Positions 29,135 through 38,397 of a stretch of DNA of 64,000 nt are shown piece after piece; positions within the stretch are counted from its first letter, which is position 1, and every line of letters begins with the position of its first letter. Location of the stretch: NCBI RefSeq assembly GCF_963677685.1, contig NZ_OY782186.1, forward strand, positions 2,108,001 to 2,172,000, given 5' to 3'. The notes under the pieces are model-generated. The model was not told where the DNA came from, searched no databases, and saw only the letters and a program-made list of their open reading frames with translations. The position numbers and the translations under genes were made by a program. This stretch comes from an uncultured Bacteroides sp. Its GTDB lineage: Bacteria; Bacteroidota; Bacteroidia; Bacteroidales; Bacteroidaceae.

Positions 29135-30061
29135 TTACATAATATCTTGTAATGTGATTCCCAATACATCACACAAGATGGCTTGTCGTGCGTATAAGCC
29201 GTTTAAAGCTTGTTGAAAATAATAAGCTTTAGGGCTTTCATCTACATCATTGGCAATTTCGTTGACACGAGGTAGCGGGTGAAGTATCTTCATATTAGGG
29301 CGGCTACTTTCTAACATCTTTTTCTTTAGGATATAGACATTCTTAACCCTTTCATACTCCATCATATCAGTAAAACGCTCACGCTGTACCCGGGTCATAT
29401 ATAAAATATCTGCATCGGCTATGATTTTTTCGGTGAAATCAGTATGCTCCACATATTTAATATGGTTCTGTTTACAGTATAATTTATATTCTTCGGGCAT
29501 TTTCAGCTCATCGGGAGCAATAAAGTGAAAGGTTGGATTAAAATGGCGCATAGCCATAAGTAAAGAGTGAACGGTACGTCCGTACTTCAAGTCGCCTACC
29601 AGATAAATGTTAAGGTTCTCAAGTGTTCCTTGAGTTTTGTAAATGGAGTATAGGTCAAGCATTGTTTGCGAAGGATGTTGGTTGGCACCATCGCCTGCAT
29701 TCACTATAGGGACAGGAGCTATTTCGCTGGCATATCGGGCAGCTCCTTCAAGATGGTGCCTCATAACAATAACATCAGCATAATTACTTACCATCATAAT
29801 GGTATCTTTAAGGGTTTCTCCTTTGGAAGAACTTGTGGCTTTGGGATCACTGAAACCAATTACTCGTGCTCCGAGGCGATTGGCGGCTGTTTCAAAACTA
29901 AGACGGGTGCGGGTGGAAGGTTCAAAAAACAGAGTGGCAATCACTTTTCCTTCCAGAATTTTTCTATTGGGGTTCTTCTCAAACTGTTGTGCCATGTCAA
30001 GCATATAGAGTATTTTGTCTTTAGAATACTCTGCTATGGTCACTAAACTCCTGTTATCCAT
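29135..30061 (-). CDS. pyrB: Aspartate carbamoyltransferase catalytic chain
   Basis: 308 residues. It joins carbamoyl phosphate and aspartate in de novo pyrimidine synthesis. Motifs: [15 protein letters not shown] (carbamoyl phosphate binding), [27 protein letters not shown] and HPLPRVNEI. First gene of a four-gene operon with pyrI, a flavin reductase and an outer-membrane barrel. A near-consensus -7 element (TATCTTTA) lies about 40 bases upstream on the minus strand. Confidence 0.98.
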   Translation of the reverse strand: MDNRSLVTIAEYSKDKILYMLDMAQQFEKNPNRKILEGKVIATLFFEPSTRTRLSFETAANRLGARVIGFSDPKATSSSKGETLKDTIMMVSNYADVIVMRHHLEGAARYASEIAPVPIVNAGDGANQHPSQTMLDLYSIYKTQGTLENLNIYLVGDLKYGRTVHSLLMAMRHFNPTFHFIAPDELKMPEEYKLYCKQNHIKYVEHTDFTEKIIADADILYMTRVQRERFTDMMEYERVKNVYILKKKMLESSRPNMKILHPLPRVNEIANDVDESPKAYYFQQALNGLYARQAILCDVLGITLQDIM

Positions 30062-30170
30062 ATCGTTATATATTTATTGATATACCATTAATACGGAGCG
30101 TAAAGATACGAATAATAATGCATCACGTCAAACAATGATTCATAAAAATAGAAACGCTTTCTAAAATATG

Positions 30171-30201
30171 TTGTGAAAGAAAAAGTTTTATCCTAATTTT
30201 G
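30171..30201 (+). promoter_or_regulatory. Promoter of the pbp1A operon
   Basis: TTG at 30171-30173, 20 bases, then TAATTTTG at 30194-30201, close to the Bacteroides consensus TTTG-N19-TAnnTTTG. It lies 27 bases ahead of the ATG. Confidence 0.6.
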
Positions 30202-30228
30202 CGTCTTTGAATAAATACAACCCGAAAA

Positions 30229-32553
30229 ATGATAAAAAAGATAGTAAAAGGAATGTGGATATTCTTTGCATTCATGGTTTTGATGGCTGTGATTGTTTTT
30301 GCTTCCATTGCTTATGGCTGGATAGGCTATATGCCTAATGTGGAAGAATTAGAAAATCCTAATTATAAATTTGCCACGGAGGTATTGTCGGAAGATGGGA
30401 AAGTGCTGGGGACTTGGTCGCTCAGTAAAGAAAATCGTGTTTACACTACCTATAACGAATTATCTCCTAATGTGATCAATGCTTTGATTGCCACAGAAGA
30501 CTCTCGTTTTACTAGTCATTCGGGAATTGACTTTAAAGCATTGGTGCGTGCTGTAATCAAACGCGGCTTGCTTTTTCAGAAAAGTGCAGGGGGAGGAAGT
30601 ACCATCACTCAGCAACTTTCGAAATTGCTTTATTCTCCAGATGCAAATAGTCTGTTACAACGTCTATTTCAGAAGCCAATTGAATGGGTGATTGCCGTAC
30701 GATTGGAACGCTATTATACCAAAGAAGAAATTCTGACGATGTATCTCAATAAATTTGACTTTCTGAATAATGCGGTGGGAGTAAAGACTGCTGCTTTTAC
30801 TTATTTTGGTTGTGAACCGAGTAAGCTGAAAATCGAAGAAGCGGCAACTTTGATCGGTATGTGTAAAAATCCTTCTCTTTATAATCCTGTACGTTATAAT
30901 GAACGGACTCGCGGACGAAGGAATGTGGTGCTCGATCAAATGAGAAAGGCGGGATATATTACAGTGGCAGAGCGTGATTCTTTGCAAGAACTCCCATTGG
31001 TATTGAAATATCATCGCGTTGATCATAAAGAGGGGTTAGCTACTTATTTCCGTGAATATCTGCGTGGCATGATGACTGCCTCTAAACCGGATAAAAGTGA
31101 TTATCGAGGCTGGCAGGCGCAAAAGTATTATGAAGATTCACTTGCTTGGGAAACAAATCCGCTTTATGGTTGGTGCAAGAAGAATAAGAAGAAAGACGGT
31201 TCTAACTATAATATCTATACTGATGGGTTGAAAATCTATACTACCATTGATTCACGCATGCAGAAATATGCGGAAGAAGCTGTAGCAGAACATTTAGGGG
31301 GATATTTGCAACCTCACTTTTTTGCTGAAAAAAAGAATCGGAAAACAGCTCCATATACCCGTATGCTTTCTCAAAGACAAGTAAAGCATATTCTTGATAA
31401 GGCGATGAAGCAAACTGATCGTTACCGTCTCATGAAAAAGGGAGGGGCATCAGAGTCGAAAATAAGAAAGGCGTTCAATACTCCTGAACAAATGTCGGTG
31501 TTTACTTGGCATGGTAATAAAGATACGATTATGACTCCAATGGATTCTATTCGTTATTATAAATATTTCTTGCGTACAGGCTTTATGTCTATGGACCCGA
31601 AGAACGGTCATGTAAAGGCATATGTGGGTGGCCCTAACTACTCTTATTTTCAATATGATATGGCTATGGTAGGGCGTCGTCAGGTGGGTTCTACTATTAA
31701 GCCTTATGTTTATACACTAGCTATGGAGAATGGATTTTCTCCTTGTGATGAAACGCGAAATGTACAACAAACAATTATTACTGAAACAGGTGAGGCGTGG
31801 TCACCTCGTAATGATTCTAAAAAACGTTATGGAGAAATGGTTACGCTGAAATGGGGACTGGCTAATTCTAATAACTGGATATCGGCTTATCTCATGAGTA
31901 AAATTAATCCTTATGCATTGGTGCGATTGATTCATAGCTTTGGGGTGCTTAATAAAGATATTCAACCTACACCTTCTCTCTGTTTGGGACCTTGTGATAT
32001 ATCGGTAGGGGAAATGGTAAGTGCGTATACGGCTTTTGCCAATAAGGGAATTCGTGTGGCTCCACTTTTTGTTACTAAAATAGAGGATAGCGAAGGAAAT
32101 GTTATTTCTACTTTTACTCCAAAAATGGAAGAAGTTATTAGTGTGACAAGTGCTTATAAAATGTTGGTCATGTTGAGGGCGGTTATTAATGAAGGTACAG
32201 GAACCCGTGTTCGACGATATGGTATCACTGCAGATGTGGGTGGAAAAACCGGTACAACAAACCGTAATTCTGATGGTTGGTTTATGGGCTTTACTCCTTC
32301 ATTAGTATCAGGTTGCTGGGTCGGTGGAGAAGATCGGGATATTCATTTTGATACCATGACTTATGGACAAGGTGCTGCTATGGCATTGCCTATTTGGGCT
32401 ATTTATATGAATAAAGTTTATGCTGATAAATCATTAGGGTATTCTCAAGATGAGAAATTTAATATCCCTGAAGATTTTGATCCTTGCGGTGCTGACACTG
32501 ATAGAGAAGACAGCATACCGGTTGACGGTGGCATTGATGATTTATTTAAATAG
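30229..32553 (+). CDS. Class A penicillin-binding protein 1A
   Basis: 774 residues: a short cytoplasmic tail, a membrane anchor (about 8-30), a GT51 glycosyltransferase domain (ATEDSRF with catalytic Glu90, GGGSTITQQL) and a transpeptidase domain with active-site motif STIK (Ser488), SNN (ANSNNW) and KTGT (Lys673). It polymerises and crosslinks peptidoglycan in the periplasm. It is the first gene of a plus-strand run; folK-like begins 5 bases after its stop. Confidence 0.96.
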   Translation: MIKKIVKGMWIFFAFMVLMAVIVFASIAYGWIGYMPNVEELENPNYKFATEVLSEDGKVLGTWSLSKENRVYTTYNELSPNVINALIATEDSRFTSHSGIDFKALVRAVIKRGLLFQKSAGGGSTITQQLSKLLYSPDANSLLQRLFQKPIEWVIAVRLERYYTKEEILTMYLNKFDFLNNAVGVKTAAFTYFGCEPSKLKIEEAATLIGMCKNPSLYNPVRYNERTRGRRNVVLDQMRKAGYITVAERDSLQELPLVLKYHRVDHKEGLATYFREYLRGMMTASKPDKSDYRGWQAQKYYEDSLAWETNPLYGWCKKNKKKDGSNYNIYTDGLKIYTTIDSRMQKYAEEAVAEHLGGYLQPHFFAEKKNRKTAPYTRMLSQRQVKHILDKAMKQTDRYRLMKKGGASESKIRKAFNTPEQMSVFTWHGNKDTIMTPMDSIRYYKYFLRTGFMSMDPKNGHVKAYVGGPNYSYFQYDMAMVGRRQVGSTIKPYVYTLAMENGFSPCDETRNVQQTIITETGEAWSPRNDSKKRYGEMVTLKWGLANSNNWISAYLMSKINPYALVRLIHSFGVLNKDIQPTPSLCLGPCDISVGEMVSAYTAFANKGIRVAPLFVTKIEDSEGNVISTFTPKMEEVISVTSAYKMLVMLRAVINEGTGTRVRRYGITADVGGKTGTTNRNSDGWFMGFTPSLVSGCWVGGEDRDIHFDTMTYGQGAAMALPIWAIYMNKVYADKSLGYSQDEKFNIPEDFDPCGADTDREDSIPVDGGIDDLFK

Positions 32554-32558
32554 ACTCT

Positions 32559-32939
32559 ATGCCAAATTGTATTATCTGCTTAGGTAGCAATGACTTTGAA
32601 AAAAGAGAAAAGTTGTGCTTTGCGAGAAAGAGGTTATCGGAATTATTTCCGTCTGTTTGCTTTGCGGATGAATGCGATACGGAACCTATATCTTTAACCA
32701 ATCCTAATTGGTTTTTAAATCAACTAGCTTCGTTTTATACAGATAAAGAAATACCTGAGGTAATTGTTGAACTGAAGGATATTGAGAGCAAAGCAGGTAG
32801 GACTACTGCTGATAAAGCACTGGAAATCATTAAATTAGATATTGATTTATTGATCTATGGTGATCTTGTTTTAAAGCCAGAGGATATGACACGTCAATAT
32901 GTTATTGATGGAGTCCGACAACTGCATAATAATAAATAA
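32559..32939 (+). CDS. folK: HPPK-like protein (folate biosynthesis, FolK)
   Basis: 126 residues, shorter than the usual 155-160. CLGSN at the N-terminus and 'ESKAGRTTADKALEIIKLDIDLLIYGD' near residues 80-107 match the HPPK pattern (E-x2-x-GR ... IDlDLL-yg). HPPK transfers pyrophosphate from ATP to 6-hydroxymethyldihydropterin. The usual pRxIDlDl arginine position reads Lys or Ile, and the C-terminal region is short, so activity may be altered. Confidence 0.72.
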   Translation: MPNCIICLGSNDFEKREKLCFARKRLSELFPSVCFADECDTEPISLTNPNWFLNQLASFYTDKEIPEVIVELKDIESKAGRTTADKALEIIKLDIDLLIYGDLVLKPEDMTRQYVIDGVRQLHNNK

Positions 32940-32956
32940 ACTTATATATTATAGAT

Positions 32957-33712
32957 ATGAGATTTTTAGGAATAATTCCTGCTAGATATGCTTCTACGCG
33001 TTTCCCTGCTAAACCTTTAGCTCTTTTGGGTGGGAAAACAGTTATACAAAGGGTTTATGAACAAGTCTCCGGAGTGTTAGATGATACTTGTGTGGCTACT
33101 GACGATGAACGAATAGAGGCTGTTGTAAAAGCGTTTGGAGGAAAGGTGGTGATGACTTCTCCTGCTCACAGAAGTGGTACGGATCGTTGTTATGAAGCGT
33201 ATCGTAAAATAGGTGAGACTTTTGATGTGATTGTAAATATTCAGGGAGATGAACCTTTTATACAGGCTGAGCAATTGGAAGCTATTAAAGGATGCTTTAC
33301 TGACAAAACGACACAAATTGCTACTTTGGTAAAGCCTTTCACTGCAGAAGATACTTTTGAAGCTTTGGAAAATGTCAATTCTCCCAAAGTTGTGCTTAAC
33401 AGGAATATGAATGCACTCTATTTTAGCCGTTCTATCATTCCGTTTCAGCGAAATGCGGAAAGAATGGATTGGTTGAAAAATCATACTTACTACAAACATA
33501 TCGGATTGTATGCTTATCGTTCGAAGGTGTTGCAAGAGATAACTTCTCTTTCTCAATCGTCACTGGAAGTAGCTGAATCTTTAGAACAATTGCGTTGGTT
33601 GGAGAATGGATATACCATTAAAGCTGGCATAACAGAAGTAGAAACAATTGGTATTGATACTCCTGATGATTTAAGAAGAGCAGAAGAGTTTCTATTAAAA
33701 ATGAATGGATAA
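32957..33712 (+). CDS. kdsB: CMP-Kdo synthetase (3-deoxy-manno-octulosonate cytidylyltransferase)
   Basis: 251 residues. It activates Kdo with CTP for lipopolysaccharide core synthesis. Motifs: IPARYASTRFPAKPLALLGGK (substrate loop), VATDDERI, NIQGDEPFI, and the C-terminal 'GIDTPDDLRRAEEFL'. Start ATG 32957. The 3' end overlaps or abuts the M16-like gene. Confidence 0.97.
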   Translation: MRFLGIIPARYASTRFPAKPLALLGGKTVIQRVYEQVSGVLDDTCVATDDERIEAVVKAFGGKVVMTSPAHRSGTDRCYEAYRKIGETFDVIVNIQGDEPFIQAEQLEAIKGCFTDKTTQIATLVKPFTAEDTFEALENVNSPKVVLNRNMNALYFSRSIIPFQRNAERMDWLKNHTYYKHIGLYAYRSKVLQEITSLSQSSLEVAESLEQLRWLENGYTIKAGITEVETIGIDTPDDLRRAEEFLLKMNG

Positions 33713-33719
33713 AAGAAGT

Positions 33720-35009
33720 ATGAACAGAACACTCCAACCAACAGTATATTCACTTGAACAAATAGATATTCAACGTCCTGTAGAAGAGCGTATGCCAAAT
33801 GGCGTTCCCTTAAATATCATTCATTGTGGAAAACAGGAAGTCGTGCGTTTGGATATTGTTTTTGAAGGAGGTAGATGGCAACAGGAACGAAAATTGCAAG
33901 CTCTTTTCACAAACCGTATGTTGCGAGAGGGTAGCTGTACTTATACATCTGCTGAGATCGCTAATAAACTTGATTATTATGGTTCTTGGCTGGAACTATC
34001 CACTTCTATGGAGCATTCTTTTATTACTTTGTATTCTTTGAATAAATACTTTAAAGAGACATTGGGGATAATAGAATCGCTGATTAAAGAACCTCTTTTC
34101 CCTGAGAAAGAGTTTTCAACGGTAGTGGAAACTAACATACAAAGTTTCTTGATAAATTCATCTAAGGTTGATTATCAGGCTTATCGTAGTTTGATGATGA
34201 ATGTTTTTGGTGAAGAACATCCTTGTGGGAAAATGGTTTCTGAACAAGATTATAGAACGATTAATACAAATTCGCTTCGTGATTTTTATGAAAGATATTA
34301 TCACTCGGAAGGGTGTCGTCTTTTTATTTCCGGCTTGGTTACTGACGAAATTCTAAATGAGATTAACAGAGCCTTTGGACGAGAGACTTTCGGAAAGAAA
34401 AAACTTTTTTTGGCCGATAGAAAAGAGTATACTATCCATACTTCTCCTGAAAAACGTTTCTTTACCGAAAAGGAAGATGCTATGCAAAGTGCTATTAAAA
34501 TGGGATGTTCTACTATAGCTCGTACGCATCCAGATTATTTGAACTACCGTGTTTTGATTACTCTTTTTGGAGGATATTTCGGAAGTCGCCTTATGTCTAA
34601 CATACGAGAAGAGAAAGGGTATACTTATGGTATATCTGCCGGAACTTCTTTTTATCCTGGAACAGGATTGCTGCTAGTGAGCACTGAAGCCGCCAATGAG
34701 TATGTTGAAGCAGTTGTAAGTGAAGTGTATCATGAGATCGATTTGTTGCAAAATGAACTTGTATCCGAGCAAGAGTTATCAATGGTAAAAAATTACATGT
34801 TGGGAGAAATGTGTCGTAATTATGAATCGGCTTTTTCATTATCGGATGCTTGGATTTTTATTCAAACCAACAAATTGGAAAATAATTATTTTTCTCGTTC
34901 ATTGCAAGCGGTAAAGGAGGTTACTGCTACTGACATTAGAGATTTGGCTTGTCGCTATTTGTGTAAAGAGAATTTAAAAGAGGTGATAGCAGGTAAAAAG
35001 ATGCTATAA
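33720..35009 (+). CDS. M16 metallopeptidase-like protein without the zinc motif
   Basis: 429 residues from ATG 33720; an in-frame ATG at 33705 would overlap kdsB by 8 bases and is the alternative. The fold is the M16/mitochondrial processing peptidase type: VPLNIIHCGKQEVVRLDIVF at the start, and the 'FGSRLMSNIREEKGYTYGISAG' region (Arg/Tyr) of the second half. The HxxEH zinc-binding motif, expected where the sequence reads ALFTNRMLREGS, is absent, so this is probably the non-catalytic partner type. A catalytic partner is not encoded nearby. Confidence 0.8.
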   Translation: MNRTLQPTVYSLEQIDIQRPVEERMPNGVPLNIIHCGKQEVVRLDIVFEGGRWQQERKLQALFTNRMLREGSCTYTSAEIANKLDYYGSWLELSTSMEHSFITLYSLNKYFKETLGIIESLIKEPLFPEKEFSTVVETNIQSFLINSSKVDYQAYRSLMMNVFGEEHPCGKMVSEQDYRTINTNSLRDFYERYYHSEGCRLFISGLVTDEILNEINRAFGRETFGKKKLFLADRKEYTIHTSPEKRFFTEKEDAMQSAIKMGCSTIARTHPDYLNYRVLITLFGGYFGSRLMSNIREEKGYTYGISAGTSFYPGTGLLLVSTEAANEYVEAVVSEVYHEIDLLQNELVSEQELSMVKNYMLGEMCRNYESAFSLSDAWIFIQTNKLENNYFSRSLQAVKEVTATDIRDLACRYLCKENLKEVIAGKKML

Positions 35010-35047
35010 AATGCGCCTTCTGGTAGTGCTCTTTTGGATATAAATTG

Positions 35048-35055
35048 TATTTTTG
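35048..35055 (+). promoter_or_regulatory. -7 element (TATTTTTG) before the MORN gene
   Basis: Perfect TAnnTTTG, 34 bases ahead of the ATG; the -33 position is not clear. Confidence 0.4.
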
Positions 35056-35088
35056 TGACATTAGTAATTAGAAAACACCTGTAATTAG

Positions 35089-36246
35089 ATGAGATATTTA
35101 TACACCGCATTTTTCTTATTGTTTTTTTCGACCGCAACTATTCACGCTCAGGGTATTGGGGGATTCTTTAACAACATTATTAATTCTTTTTCGGGAGAAG
35201 TTAAAATAGGTAACTATACTTTTAAAGATGGCTCTGTTTATACAGGAGAACTTAAAGGACATAAACCTAATGGGAAGGGGAAAACAATCTTTAAAAATGG
35301 TGATATATATGAAGGTGAATATGTAAAAGGAAAGCGTCAGGGATATGGTGTATATACATTCCCTGATGGAGAAAAATATGAAGGGCAATGGTTTCAGAAT
35401 CAGCAGCATGGTAAGGGCACTTATTATTTTTTGAATAACAATCGCTATACAGGCATGTGGTTTCAGGATTTTCAGCAGGGAGCGGGAACTATGTATTATC
35501 ATAATGGTGATGTGTATAAAGGAAACTGGATTAAGGATAAACGTGAGGGAAAAGGTTCTTATACTTGGAAAAACGGCTCAAAGTATGTGGGCATGTGGAA
35601 AGGTGATAAGAAGAATGGAGAAGGAGAGTTGACTTGGAATGATGGTTGCAAATACAGCGGTAATTGGAAGAATGACACACGTGATGGCAAAGGTACTTTT
35701 GAATATGCCAATGGTGATAAATATACGGGCGATTGGATGGAAGACGCACAACATGGTAAAGGTGTTTATGTTTTTCATACTGGCGATAGATATGAGGGAT
35801 CGTATATAGAGGGCGAACGTACGGGATCGGGTATTTATTATCATGCTAATGGTGATAAATATGTGGGTCAATTTAAAGATGGCATGCAAGAGGGTAAGGG
35901 GACTTTTACTTGGATTACCGGAGCTGTATATGAAGGCGACTGGAGAGAAAATAACCGCAACGGGTATGGCGTATACAAATGGAGCAACGGTGATGTTTAT
36001 GAAGGAGAATGGAAGGATAACAAGCCCAACGGACAAGGTACTTTGAAGCTTACTGATGGAGCCAAATATAAAGGCGGCTTTGTTGAAGGCTTGGAAGAAG
36101 GAAAGGGTGTACAGGAAGATAAGGAGGGAAATCGTTATGAAGGCTTTTTTAAACAAGGCAAAAAGGATGGCCCCTTTGTTATTACTGACAGTTCGGGTAA
36201 ACTTGTTAGCAAGGGTACTTATAAATATGGAGTATTGCAACACTAA
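35089..36246 (+). CDS. MORN-repeat protein
   Basis: 385 residues. A signal peptide (about 1-20) and a short linker are followed by about fourteen 23-residue MORN repeats (pattern 'Y-x-G-x-W-x-x-G-x-x-x-G-x-G-x-(Y/F)-x-x-G-D') filling residues 37-365. MORN repeats are stiff beta-hairpin rods that often bind phospholipids or proteins. The signal peptide puts it in the periplasm or at the membrane, and the next gene, plsC, is a lipid enzyme. No catalytic domain is seen. Confidence 0.88.
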   Translation: MRYLYTAFFLLFFSTATIHAQGIGGFFNNIINSFSGEVKIGNYTFKDGSVYTGELKGHKPNGKGKTIFKNGDIYEGEYVKGKRQGYGVYTFPDGEKYEGQWFQNQQHGKGTYYFLNNNRYTGMWFQDFQQGAGTMYYHNGDVYKGNWIKDKREGKGSYTWKNGSKYVGMWKGDKKNGEGELTWNDGCKYSGNWKNDTRDGKGTFEYANGDKYTGDWMEDAQHGKGVYVFHTGDRYEGSYIEGERTGSGIYYHANGDKYVGQFKDGMQEGKGTFTWITGAVYEGDWRENNRNGYGVYKWSNGDVYEGEWKDNKPNGQGTLKLTDGAKYKGGFVEGLEEGKGVQEDKEGNRYEGFFKQGKKDGPFVITDSSGKLVSKGTYKYGVLQH

Positions 36247-36299
36247 ATATAAGATCAGACTTCTCGACTAATAGATCATAACATATATTGTTGTGACCG

Positions 36300-36340
36300 T
36301 AACTTATAATGAAATCAGAATAACTTATAATGAAGTCAAT
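36300..36340 (+). repeat. 21-base-spaced direct repeat upstream of plsC
   Basis: TAACTTATAATGAARTCA occurs at 36300-36317 and 36321-36338, differing only at R (A then G). The spacing of 21 bases puts both copies on one DNA face, as for a dimeric regulator. The rest of the 151-base gap shows nothing clear. Confidence 0.45.
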
Positions 36341-36397
36341 CTACTTGGCTTTCTATGACATGCTTAAACTTTTAGTGATGTAAATAAATATTATGTT

Positions 36398-37132
36398 ATG
36401 AAAAAGATTATCTCATATCCTTTATCAGTTCTTTATTATTTTTTGTTTTTTTCTTCTTTACTCATTTTTCATCCCATACAATGGATTTGTTTTAATCTGT
36501 TTGGGTATGATGCTCACAAAAAGAGTGTTGATTTATTGAACTTTTTTCTGGTAGCTAATACGTATGTATTAGGAACTACCTATAAATTTGAAAACCTCGA
36601 TTTACTTCCTCAAAATGTTCCAATAATCATTGCGGCCAATCATCAAAGTTTATATGATATTCCTGCTATTATATGGTTTATGCGTAAGGTACATCCTAAA
36701 TTTATCAGTAAAAAGGAGTTGGCTAAAGGTATTCCTAGTATTTCGTACAATTTGAATCATGGAGGTTCGGTGGTTATTGATCGTAAAGATCCGAAACAAA
36801 GTTTACCCGCTATTAGGAAAATTGCTGAGTATGTGGAAGGTAACAAACGTTCTGTGGTAATCTTTCCGGAAGGAACAAGAAGTAAAACCGGAGAACCGAG
36901 ACGCTTTGCTGAGACCGGTTTAAAAATCTTGTGCAAGTATGCTCCTTCGGCTTATGTGGTACCATTGACTATCAACAATTCTTGGAAAATGGCTAAGTGG
37001 GGCTCTTTCCCTTTAGGGCTAGGCAACAAATTGGTTTTTACTGTGCATCCCCCTATAGAAGTAAAGAGTATGCCTTTCTCTGATTTGTTTGAAACTACGG
37101 AAAAAGAAGTGAAAGAAAGTATAATAAAGTAA
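36398..37132 (+). CDS. plsC: 1-acyl-sn-glycerol-3-phosphate acyltransferase
   Basis: 244 residues with an N-terminal membrane helix (about 10-30). The acyltransferase motifs are present: NHQSLYDIP (catalytic His-Asp, about 79-87), the 'GGSVVIDRKDPK' region, and PEGTRSKTGEP. It adds the second acyl chain to lysophosphatidic acid in phospholipid synthesis, on the inner membrane. The following gene is a fatty-acyl desaturase, so the two may act together on membrane lipids. Confidence 0.93.
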   Translation: MKKIISYPLSVLYYFLFFSSLLIFHPIQWICFNLFGYDAHKKSVDLLNFFLVANTYVLGTTYKFENLDLLPQNVPIIIAANHQSLYDIPAIIWFMRKVHPKFISKKELAKGIPSISYNLNHGGSVVIDRKDPKQSLPAIRKIAEYVEGNKRSVVIFPEGTRSKTGEPRRFAETGLKILCKYAPSAYVVPLTINNSWKMAKWGSFPLGLGNKLVFTVHPPIEVKSMPFSDLFETTEKEVKESIIK

Positions 37133-37238
37133 CCTCTTTCCTAATAGATCTATTTATATTCTGTTTGCCATAACTAAAATAGGTATTCTGGTGTTATTAT
37201 AGAGACAAGAATTTACTTATTAATAAAAAAGAGTTTTA

Positions 37239-38234
37239 ATGGCAATAAAGAACATCCGATTAGAAGTGATGCATTTTTTGGAAAAGAATATAGATAATTT
37301 TATTAATCAATATTTAATCCCGGTTGAAAAAATATGGCAACCTACTGATTTCTTACCTGATTCGGAAAAAGATAGTTTTTTTGAGGAGATTACAGAATTG
37401 CGTGAATTAGCTAAGGAGTTTCCTTATGACTTTTGGGTGGTATTGGTGGGCGACACCATTACTGAAGAAGCTCTACCAACCTATGAATCTTGGTTATTGG
37501 GCGTAGAAGGAGTAGAAAGTGCTGGTAGAGAAGATCGTAACGGGTGGTCTAAGTGGATCAGGCATTGGACAGGAGAGGAGAATCGTCATGGGGATGTGCT
37601 TAATAAGTATCTCTATCTATCAGGAAGAGTGAATATGAAGGAGGTGGAACGCACAACGCAATATCTTATAAATGATGGCTTTGATATTGGTACAGGACGT
37701 GATCCATACAAGAATTTTGTTTATACAAGTTTTCAAGAATTGGCTACATATATTTCTCATAATGGTATCGCTGAGTTAGCAAAGAAAAATGGGAATGAGA
37801 AATTATCGCGTATGTGTAGGCGTATTGCCGGGGATGAAATGAGACATCATACTGCTTATAGTGAATTCGTTAATCGTATTTTTGAAGTAGACCCTAGCGA
37901 GATGATGCTGGCTTTTAGTTATATGATGAAACAGAAGATCATTATGCCTGCTCATTTTCTTCGTGAGTCAGGTCAGAAAATGGCTACTGCCTTTGAGCAA
38001 TTTTCTAATTCAGCACAACGCATCGGGGTATATACTACCACTGACTACATAGACATCATGCAAAAGCTGATAGGAAAATGGAAGATTGATAAAATCTCGG
38101 GATTAACTGACGAGGCAGAACGTGCTAGAGATTATTTGATGAAGTTACCTGCACGAATGACAAAAATATCAGAGAGATTGGTTATTCCTACAGATCCACA
38201 TTTGTTTAAGTGGGTAATGCCAGCTACAAGATAA
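37239..38234 (+). CDS. Acyl-[acyl-carrier-protein] desaturase (di-iron)
   Basis: 331 residues matching the plant stearoyl-ACP desaturase family: EEALPTY, EENRHGD (Glu113-Glu114, His117) and GDEMRHH (Glu200, His203). These two motifs supply the ligands of the di-iron centre. The enzyme introduces a double bond into acyl-ACP and needs oxygen and reduced ferredoxin, which is odd in an anaerobe. The gene is 106 bases downstream of plsC, and a terminator follows. Confidence 0.92.
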   Translation: MAIKNIRLEVMHFLEKNIDNFINQYLIPVEKIWQPTDFLPDSEKDSFFEEITELRELAKEFPYDFWVVLVGDTITEEALPTYESWLLGVEGVESAGREDRNGWSKWIRHWTGEENRHGDVLNKYLYLSGRVNMKEVERTTQYLINDGFDIGTGRDPYKNFVYTSFQELATYISHNGIAELAKKNGNEKLSRMCRRIAGDEMRHHTAYSEFVNRIFEVDPSEMMLAFSYMMKQKIIMPAHFLRESGQKMATAFEQFSNSAQRIGVYTTTDYIDIMQKLIGKWKIDKISGLTDEAERARDYLMKLPARMTKISERLVIPTDPHLFKWVMPATR

Positions 38235-38257
38235 CTATTTATCGAATTTTATAAAGC

Positions 38258-38289
38258 AAGAAAGAGCATCTATAAAGATGCTCTTTCTT
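38258..38289 (+). terminator. Terminator after the acyl-ACP desaturase
   Basis: AAGAAAGAGCATC (38258-38270) pairs with GATGCTCTTTCTT (38277-38289) around a 6-base loop. It ends just before the two tRNA genes on the other strand, so it can also act there. Confidence 0.75.
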
Positions 38290-38291
38290 TG

Positions 38292-38364
38292 TACACCCTC
38301 AGGGATTCGAACCCTGGACCCACTGATTAAGAGTCAGTTGCTCTACCAACTGAGCTAAGAGTGC
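38292..38364 (-). tRNA. tRNA-Lys (anticodon CUU), copy 1
   Basis: Reading the minus strand gives a 73-nt cloverleaf: acceptor GCACTCT/AGGGTGT, D-loop AGTTGGTAGA, anticodon loop CTCTTAA (CUU), T-arm with TTCGAAT, discriminator A. CCA is not encoded. Identical to copy 2. Confidence 0.97.
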
Positions 38365-38397
38365 ATGATATATGTCAATAAAACAAACTTAAGAATG

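Noticed and set aside
35578..36243. Long open frame (221 residues) on the minus strand inside the MORN gene
   Set aside because: It arises from the codon use of the repeats; it has no recognisable start, signal or family.
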